From contig JAWOIB010000068.1 in NCBI GenBank assembly GCA_046484845.1, positions 1 to 37,116 of the forward strand: a DNA stretch of 37,116 bases, written 5' to 3'. The notes below the pieces were generated by a model. The model had not been told where the DNA came from. It saw only the letters and a list, made by a program, of their open reading frames with translations, and did no database searches. This document shows, piece after piece, positions 32,465 through 37,116 of this stretch. The DNA comes from DSBX01 sp046484845 (GTDB lineage Bacteria; Hydrothermota; Tepidihabitantia; Tepidihabitantales; Tepidihabitantaceae). Positions within the stretch are counted from its first letter, which is position 1; every line of letters starts with the position of its first letter. A program made the translations under genes and the position numbers.

Positions 32465-32492
32465 ACACTATCTAAGGCAGGTGCGGAGTCAA
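32465..32492 (-). promoter_or_regulatory. Promoter of gatE
   Basis: Minus-strand TTGACT (32492-32487), a 16-nt spacer, TAGTGT (32470-32465), then 8 nt to the TTG start. The message is probably leaderless or nearly so. Confidence 0.58.
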
Positions 32493-32518
32493 GCCCGGCG
32501 CTTGCCCGGGAAAGGAGA

Positions 32519-32545
32519 CGGGCCGGGGCATACTGTCCCGGCCCG
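32519..32545 (-). terminator. Terminator of the kelch/T9SS gene
   Basis: A 9-bp perfect stem, CGGGCCGGG (32519-32527) with CCCGGCCCG (32537-32545), and a 9-nt loop. On the minus strand it is followed by TCTCCTTTCCC. It lies about 20 nt after the stop of the kelch gene. Confidence 0.62.
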
Positions 32546-32563
32546 CCTGTTTCCGGTCCGCGC

Positions 32564-34786
32564 CTAGCGCTGGACCACCAGCTTCTGCGTCGGCGCGCTG
32601 CTGCCCTCGAGCCGGACCAGGTAGGTCCCGGCCGCCAGCCCGCTGATGTCCAGCCGGGTGCTGCCGGTCCGGGCCTGGCCTAGTTCCAGCCGGCGGACCG
32701 ACCTGCCCGCCGCGTCGTACACCAGCGCCCGCGCCGGCTGCGAGCCGACCAGCGACCAGTTCAGCCGGACGCTCGGACCGGTCGCCGGGGTCGGCCCGAC
32801 GCTCAGCCGCTCCGCGCCCAGCCGTCCGGGCATCGCCTGACCGCCGCCCGGCACCCAGCCCTCCGGGGCGAGCCGGTAGCGCCAGAACTCCACCGATCGG
32901 TTGCCCTTCAGCGCGTAGAACGCGCGCGCCCTCGGGTAGGCCACGAAATCGCCGCCGTCCTTCACCAGCTTCTTCCGCTCGGAACTGCCCAGGGCGGGTA
33001 TCGGGTCCGACTCCTGCCAGGCGTTACGGCCCGGGTCGTAGCGGAAGTACTGCTGCGAGTTGCCGCCCTTCAGCGACCAGATGCCGCCGTCGAACCAGCC
33101 CGCCCCGGCGCCGTCCTTCGCCTTCCGGCCGGTCAGCCGGTTGCCGTGCCGGCCCAGCAAGGGCAGGCCGTTACGGGCGACCTGCTCCCAGCTCCCGGCC
33201 CGGACGTCGAACAGCCATAACTCGTGGTGCGGCTCCGGGGTGTTGCGGACGTACCGCGGCTTGTGGGCGTAGATGGTGCCCATGCCGTCGTAAACCAGCC
33301 AGGAGCCCTTGTCCCACCGCGCCTTCACCCCGGCCGGCGCGAACGGCAGCTCCTGCCAGTTCCCGGCCGCCACGTCGAAGCGGTAGAACTCGCCGTCGCG
33401 GGCCTTGAGCAGGTACACATAGCCCTGCCCGTCAACCTCGACGTAGACCATGTTGCTGCCGCCCCGGACGCGCCGGCGGGCGGGACCCGACGGGACGTCG
33501 GGCAGGACTTCCCAGGCGTTCTCGCTGATACTATACCGCCAGAATCCCAGCGAGTTATTGCCCTGCAGCGCGTAGACGTAGTCGCGGTTGTCGCTCACGC
33601 CCTGCGCGCCATCCTGCGGGGCCCGGCGGCCCCAGCGCAGGTGTTCCTGGTAAGGCATCCCGGCCAGCTGCTGCCAGCGGTCGGTCACCGGGTCGAAACC
33701 GTAGAAATCGTTCGTCTTGTTACCCTTGGCGCCGTAGACCAGACCGTTGCCCTCGTTCACCGCCAGCCAACCGCCGCGCCGGACCGGCTGGTACGACGGG
33801 GCCTGGGGCAACTGCCGCACCTCTTCCCAGCCGTAGCGCTCGTAGCCGCGCGGCACCGGGTTCACCCGGAACCAGCCGACCGCCTCGTCATTGTCCGGGT
33901 TCACGTCACCATCCGCGTTGACGCGGGCGACCACGCTCCAGTCGCCCTCCAGCCCGATGAACGTCAGCCCGGGCAGGGCGATGGTCTCGTCGCTGCCGAC
34001 CTCCATCCCGTCGAGCTCGACCACCTCGGAATAGACCACGTCCGGGGTCGCGTCCCGGATGACCAGCGAAACCGAGTACGGCACGCTCACGTCGCCCAGG
34101 TTCCGGATTACCACCTCCGGAATCACCCCCGACCCGGCCGCGTGCTCGCCGGCCGGGGAGTTTATCGCCACCAGCGCCAGGTCGGGCTGGTTGACGGGCG
34201 GGATGGAATAGCGCACCCGCAGGTATGGCTTGAACGGTCCCTGGTAGCCGCGCGCGTTCAACTGCGTCCGACCGTCATCGTACTTGTACAGCCCGAACGC
34301 CACCCAACCCTGCGCAATCGCGGCTGCGACCGCCTGCCGGCCCTGGGAATCCAGTCGCCGCTCGACCCAGCCGGTACCGTGCGGCACGTCGTTGCTGACG
34401 ATCATTCCGCCGACGATTTCCTGCCAGAGCTGGTCGGCCGGCGCGGTCACCGGGTCGCTCGCCAGCGCGGTCACGTAATTGGCCGGGCGCGGGTTGCTGA
34501 GCTGGAACACGTGGTAATGGAGATACGCTTCCTCGACCACCGCCCCGACCGGCAGACCGTCCAGGTCGAACTTCAACCACGAGTTCCAGTTCAGGCTGCC
34601 GGATATGGAACTCACCAGCAGCTCGGAATTATGCTTGGAGTATTCTCCCGCCTCGGCCTTCACCCTGCCCGACCAGTACTCCTCATGCAGGGGATAGAAA
34701 TCCTGTTCGACGCCGGCTACTGCCGGGCCTGCTGTCACCAGGCCCAGGACCAGCATCACTGAAAACAACTTAGCAAGCCCTGACAT
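32564..34786 (-). CDS. Secreted kelch-propeller protein with T9SS sorting tail
   Basis: A 740-aa exported protein. After a signal peptide (LAKLFSVMLVLGLVTAGPAVAG) comes a DNRLRE-like beta domain (about 30-200: SSISGSLNWNSWLKFDLDGLP, VEEAYLHYHVF). A CARDB-like segment follows (about 205-305: QPDLALVAINSPAG, VVARVNADGDVNPDNDEAVGWF). A kelch-type propeller spans about 315-660, with repeated VYALQGNNSLGFWRYS / YALKGNRSVEFWRY blades. The last 75 residues are a sorting domain (VYDAAGRSVRRLELGQ, GLAAGTYLVRLEGS, KLVVQR). ATG 34786 is chosen because GGGAGGT lies 5 nt before it; an ATG eight codons upstream would contain that site. It is probably a surface-anchored or released adhesin-like protein; no enzyme motif is visible. 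Confidence 0.85.
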   Translation of the reverse strand: MSGLAKLFSVMLVLGLVTAGPAVAGVEQDFYPLHEEYWSGRVKAEAGEYSKHNSELLVSSISGSLNWNSWLKFDLDGLPVGAVVEEAYLHYHVFQLSNPRPANYVTALASDPVTAPADQLWQEIVGGMIVSNDVPHGTGWVERRLDSQGRQAVAAAIAQGWVAFGLYKYDDGRTQLNARGYQGPFKPYLRVRYSIPPVNQPDLALVAINSPAGEHAAGSGVIPEVVIRNLGDVSVPYSVSLVIRDATPDVVYSEVVELDGMEVGSDETIALPGLTFIGLEGDWSVVARVNADGDVNPDNDEAVGWFRVNPVPRGYERYGWEEVRQLPQAPSYQPVRRGGWLAVNEGNGLVYGAKGNKTNDFYGFDPVTDRWQQLAGMPYQEHLRWGRRAPQDGAQGVSDNRDYVYALQGNNSLGFWRYSISENAWEVLPDVPSGPARRRVRGGSNMVYVEVDGQGYVYLLKARDGEFYRFDVAAGNWQELPFAPAGVKARWDKGSWLVYDGMGTIYAHKPRYVRNTPEPHHELWLFDVRAGSWEQVARNGLPLLGRHGNRLTGRKAKDGAGAGWFDGGIWSLKGGNSQQYFRYDPGRNAWQESDPIPALGSSERKKLVKDGGDFVAYPRARAFYALKGNRSVEFWRYRLAPEGWVPGGGQAMPGRLGAERLSVGPTPATGPSVRLNWSLVGSQPARALVYDAAGRSVRRLELGQARTGSTRLDISGLAAGTYLVRLEGSSAPTQKLVVQR

Positions 34787-34905
34787 TGTAACCTCCCTCG
34801 AAACATCCACTTGGAAGAATCCAGGTTTTCAAATCTTTCGTTCCTCGGACTGCGCCAGCTTATTCGGCCATCTACTAAGACCCGCTGTCCGTCGGGAGGA
34901 TTCCT

Positions 34906-34928
34906 AAAAAGTTAGATATACCTAACTT
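34906..34928 (-). terminator. Intrinsic terminator of sigma module 2
   Basis: A 7-bp AT-rich stem, AAGTTAG (34909-34915) with CTAACTT (34922-34928), and a 6-nt loop. On the minus strand it is followed by five T. It overlaps the stop codon of the last gene of the module. It is the only AT-rich terminator seen in this GC-rich window. Confidence 0.75.
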
Positions 34929-35331
34929 ATCGGAGGACCTGCTCGAGGCGCATCATCTCCCGCCAGCTCTCTTCGTAGCGTCGGCGCAGCCCGGCGCTTT
35001 CGACCAGCGGGAGTTCCCGTACCGAACGGTACATGACCCGGAAGAGCCCGCGCTCGATCTCGCCGGCCTCCTCCGCCAGGCGGTCGAACTCCTCAGGACC
35101 GGCCGCCGGGTCAAGCCGGGCAAGCCCGAGCGCCAGGTCGTTCACGACCCGCAGGTCCTGGAGCGAATCGAGCTGGCGCTGGGCTTCGGGGGTGACCGCC
35201 CACAGGCGGGTGCGGTGCCAGCCCGGGCCGGACACCTTCGGCCACAGCCTGGGCAGGGCATAAGCCCCGGCCGCGACCGCGTTCCCGAGCAGGGAAACGG
35301 CGAGCAGGATGTACTGCCAGTGGCGTCTCAT
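34927..35331 (-). CDS. Membrane-anchored Spy/CnrX-like protein (module 2, second copy)
   Basis: The 134-aa protein has an N-terminal membrane anchor (YILLAVSLLGNAVAAGAYAL) and a helical domain containing VTPEAQRQLDSLQDLR, close to the LTxxQ box of the Spy family, with a Glu/Arg-rich C-terminus (RRRYEESWREMMRLEQVL). No Cys or His cluster is present, so if it senses metal the ligands are not obvious. It overlaps the preceding paralogue by ATGA and ends the four-gene module; a terminator follows at once. Confidence 0.65.
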   Translation of the reverse strand: MRRHWQYILLAVSLLGNAVAAGAYALPRLWPKVSGPGWHRTRLWAVTPEAQRQLDSLQDLRVVNDLALGLARLDPAAGPEEFDRLAEEAGEIERGLFRVMYRSVRELPLVESAGLRRRYEESWREMMRLEQVLR

Positions 35332-35792
35332 CTCCCCTCCTTGTTTGCGGGCCAGCGCCGGGCGACTTCCGCCCGCGCGGAGTCGAGACTCGCCCGGGTC
35401 GCGACTGCCCTGCGCGTCCGCTCCTCCGGCCCTATGTCGAACTCTGGTGACCTGACGAAATCAACGCTCAACCGCGTCCAGCGCCGCCGGTGTTCCGCCA
35501 GCCGGACCAGCGCCTGTTCGACTTCAGCCGAGTCCGGTTCATCGGCCAGCGCCAGCCGGCCAAGGGCAGGTCGCGCGTCCCCGAACTCCTCCCGCAGTGC
35601 CCGCAATTGCCGGTCGAATTCGTCCATCCTCTGCTCGGCGCGTTTGTAGGATGCCCGGTCAGGATAGTACCGGCGCCAGTGCCGTTCCCGTTCGACTGAC
35701 CGGCGCACCGCGTTCACACCCATCATCCCGAGCACCCCAGCGTTGGCGCCCAGCGACAGCACCAGCACCGCCTTCAGGAACCTGCTCTTCAT
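35328..35792 (-). CDS. Membrane-anchored Spy/CnrX-like protein (module 2, first copy)
   Basis: The 154-aa protein has one N-terminal anchor (FLKAVLVLSLGANAGVLGMMGV) and an Arg/Glu-rich helical domain (RHWRRYYPDRASYKRAEQRMDEFDRQLRALREEFGDARPAL). Length, anchor and position match the protein at 24995-25516: both follow the anti-sigma gene with a 4-nt ATGA overlap, and both carry an A-R-x-AL-x-x-LAL/LGDE segment. It is likely the periplasmic sensor for the second ECF sigma pair. Confidence 0.65.
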   Translation of the reverse strand: MKSRFLKAVLVLSLGANAGVLGMMGVNAVRRSVERERHWRRYYPDRASYKRAEQRMDEFDRQLRALREEFGDARPALGRLALADEPDSAEVEQALVRLAEHRRRWTRLSVDFVRSPEFDIGPEERTRRAVATRASLDSARAEVARRWPANKEGR

Positions 35793-36223
35793 AACCCCTC
35801 CCCCGGCCGTGATCCATCAAGGACCCGCATCATCGGCGTGATATGGTCCGTGTCATCCGGCACCGGCCTGCTGATGGCGTTGCCTGCCAGCGCCCCGATT
35901 GTCATCCCGGCCGCGAACAGCACCAGCGCGACCACCCGCCACAGCATCCGCACCGGTGTGGATTGTGGCTCTTCGTGCCGGTTTCCCGGTCGGAACCGGA
36001 CACCGGCCATCACCCGGCCGTCCAGCCCGGCCGGGACGGCTGGCATCGGGTCGTCCCGGAGCCATCCGGTTTCGGCCCGGAGCAGTTCCAGTTCGCGGCG
36101 ACAGTCGTCACAGCCCGCGACGTGGGCGTCCACCCGAGCGGCCCGGTCCGGGGCAAGCGTCCCGTCGGCCCGGGCGATCAGCAGCGGTCCGGCTTCTCGA
36201 CATTCCTTCGTCATCTTCGACAT
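35789..36223 (-). CDS. Anti-sigma factor with zinc-finger (zf-HC2) domain (module 2)
   Basis: The 144-aa protein has the zinc-binding pattern CREAGPLL ... HVAGCDDC (H-x3-C-x2-C), a linker and one membrane span (about 96-118, LWRVVALVLFAAGMTIGALAG). The start is the ATG at 36223, 4 nt after GGGAGGTG; an ATG seven codons upstream precedes that site. It should tether the sigma factor encoded 34 nt upstream. The 3' end overlaps the first Spy-like gene. Confidence 0.86.
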   Translation of the reverse strand: MSKMTKECREAGPLLIARADGTLAPDRAARVDAHVAGCDDCRRELELLRAETGWLRDDPMPAVPAGLDGRVMAGVRFRPGNRHEEPQSTPVRMLWRVVALVLFAAGMTIGALAGNAISRPVPDDTDHITPMMRVLDGSRPGEGL

Positions 36224-36257
36224 GGACACCTCCCGGGCGGGCAACTATCGCCCGGAC

Positions 36258-36821
36258 TCACAACAACCCCTCTTCCCGGGCCGACGCCAGTTCCCGGCGC
36301 AATGCCAGCCGGCCGCGGTAAAGCAGGGCGTTCACCGACGACGACGTCTTCCCCAGCGCGCGGGCGATCTCCTCGTGGCTCATCTCCTCCCACACTGACA
36401 GCACCAGCGCCGACCGCTGGTCCGGGGGAAGCGCAGCGAGCGCGGCGTTGATGCGTTCGGATCGGGTCTGCCGGCGGTGACGCTCCTCCGGTTCGCAGGC
36501 GGCCGCGGCCGGGAGCGTATCGGGCAGCGGCTCCAGCGGCCGGGCCCGGGTCAGCCGGTTCACGCACAAGTTGTGGGCGATACGGAAGAGCCAGGTTCGG
36601 AAGCTCGCCGCGCCGCGGAACCCGACCAGCCCGCGCCAGGCGTGGATGAACGCCCGCTGGGCCAGCTCCTCGGCCTCGGCCGGGTTGCGGGTCATCCGCC
36701 AGAGATACCCGAACAGCCGGTCCTGGTGTCTCAGCACCAGCGCCTCGAAGGCCGGGAGGTCACCGGCCCGGGCCCGCTCAACCAGCGGTCGGTCGTCGTC
36801 CGGCTGTCCTGACATACTCAT
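36258..36821 (-). CDS. ECF-type RNA polymerase sigma factor (module 2)
   Basis: The 187-aa protein has region 2 (about 22-90: AFEALVLRHQDRLFGYLWRMTRNPAEAEELAQRAFIHAWRGL) and region 4 (about 128-180: LPPDQRSALVLSVWEEMSHEEIARALGKTSSSVNALLYRGRLALRREL). It is paralogous to the factor at 25990-26547. The recognition helix (KTSSSVNALLYRGR against RSVRAVDSLLFRAR) differs, so the two probably read different promoters. The start could also be the ATG at 36815; neither has a clear Shine-Dalgarno. Confidence 0.93.
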   Translation of the reverse strand: MSMSGQPDDDRPLVERARAGDLPAFEALVLRHQDRLFGYLWRMTRNPAEAEELAQRAFIHAWRGLVGFRGAASFRTWLFRIAHNLCVNRLTRARPLEPLPDTLPAAAACEPEERHRRQTRSERINAALAALPPDQRSALVLSVWEEMSHEEIARALGKTSSSVNALLYRGRLALRRELASAREEGLL

Positions 36822-36838
36822 ATTGACCCGCTCGCGAC

Positions 36839-36867
36839 AATATACTATCGCGGCAGCGGCCTGTCAC
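36839..36867 (-). promoter_or_regulatory. Probable promoter of sigma module 2
   Basis: Minus-strand GTGACA (36867-36862), a 17-nt spacer, TATATT (36844-36839), 17 nt before the sigma ATG. It resembles a housekeeping promoter rather than an ECF GGAAC-type one. Confidence 0.45.
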
Positions 36868-36877
36868 CTCGCCCCGC

Positions 36878-36905
36878 TTGACCGGCAGGCCTGCCCGGCT
36901 ATCCT
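36878..36905 (+). promoter_or_regulatory. Promoter of the lamin-tail gene, leaderless type
   Basis: TTGACC (36878-36883), a 16-nt spacer, TATCCT (36900-36905), then 5 nt to GTG at 36911. It is divergent from sigma module 2. Confidence 0.68.
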
Positions 36906-36910
36906 CGGCC

Positions 36911-37116
36911 GTGGTGATTCTCTGCCTGCTCCTCTCCGGCGGCATCATCATCACCGAGGTGATGTCCAACCCGGCCGGCGGCCACGGCACCGGGTACCCG
37001 GAGGACCGCAACGAATTCGTGGAGCTGTTCAACGCCGGCGCCGAGGCGGTGGACCTCCACGACTGGACCCTGGACGACGGCGATGCGGTCAGCCGCATCA
37101 TTGCCTGGACCGATTC
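36911..37116 (+). CDS. Lamin-tail-domain (LTD) secreted protein, 5' part
   Basis: The reading frame from GTG at 36911 runs off the contig after 68 codons. A short hydrophobic start (VVILCLLLSGG) is followed by IIITEVMSNPAGG ... NEFVELFNAGAEAVDLHDWTLDDGDA, the typical opening of a lamin tail domain, an Ig-like beta module common at the start of large secreted proteins and extracellular nucleases. The start is chosen from the promoter 5 nt upstream; the signal peptide is unusually short. The rest of the protein is not in the window. Confidence 0.8.
   Translation, partial: MVILCLLLSGGIIITEVMSNPAGGHGTGYPEDRNEFVELFNAGAEAVDLHDWTLDDGDAVSRIIAWTD

Noticed and set aside
34787..34860. ECF-type promoter (GGAAC) before the kelch/T9SS gene
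   Set aside because: GGAAC is present, but no matching -10 element at the usual 16-17 nt could be read and the same motif is not found before other genes of the modules.

Overview
The window is a high-GC (about 70 % by eye) bacterial contig. Bacterial markers are two ECF sigma/anti-sigma pairs, SMC, FtsY, sigma70-type promoters and secreted proteins ending in a type IX (Por) secretion sorting tail. The mix of such tails, several lone secreted beta-propellers and an archaeal-type GatD/GatE pair suggests an uncultured lineage of the FCB/WOR-3 kind; that placement is inference. Both ends are cut: the left end is a fold-back artefact inside transketolase and the right end falls inside a lamin-tail-domain gene.

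Layout. 1-2.3 kb: transaldolase-transketolase operon (minus). 2.3-7.2 kb: glycogen operon glgB, GH57/DUF3536, malQ (plus). 7.2-9.5 kb: a lower-GC two-gene island (small secreted protein plus secreted beta-propeller) flanked by 91-bp diverged direct repeats made of the malQ 3' end and the end of the neighbouring gene. 9.5-15.0 kb: secreted M23-like peptidase, a propeller protein and a VIT/VWA protein (minus). 15.0-17.0 kb: histidine phosphatase with a long structured leader, then about 1 kb without genes that holds a G-quadruplex motif, a 17-unit array of 12-bp repeats and a 13-bp hairpin. 17.0-24.2 kb: ftsY, smc, a PP-loop tRNA-thiolation-type enzyme and a PQQ-propeller lipoprotein. 24.3-27.0 kb: flavodoxin, ECF sigma, zinc-finger anti-sigma and two Spy/CpxP-like proteins. 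27.1-29.0 kb: EamA transporter, FmdE-like protein and Hsp20. 29.1-32.5 kb: gatD and gatE, convergent. 32.5-37.1 kb: a large T9SS-tailed kelch protein, a second sigma/anti-sigma/Spy-like module and the partial lamin-tail gene.

Two regulatory patterns stand out. First, most promoters share TTGACN-16 nt-TANNNT, and in at least six cases the start codon (ATG or GTG) begins 5-6 nt after the -10, which implies leaderless mRNAs. This also fixes the starts of smc, eamA and fmdE. Second, the island is preceded by a perfect TTGACA and a TATTAT separated by exactly (AG)10. That is the architecture of a phase-variable promoter, set here at 20 nt against the local norm of 16. The best candidate for an undescribed system is therefore the island: a putatively phase-switched secreted peptide/propeller pair inserted at the 3' end of malQ.

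Functions are assigned from motif reading only; no database search was possible.
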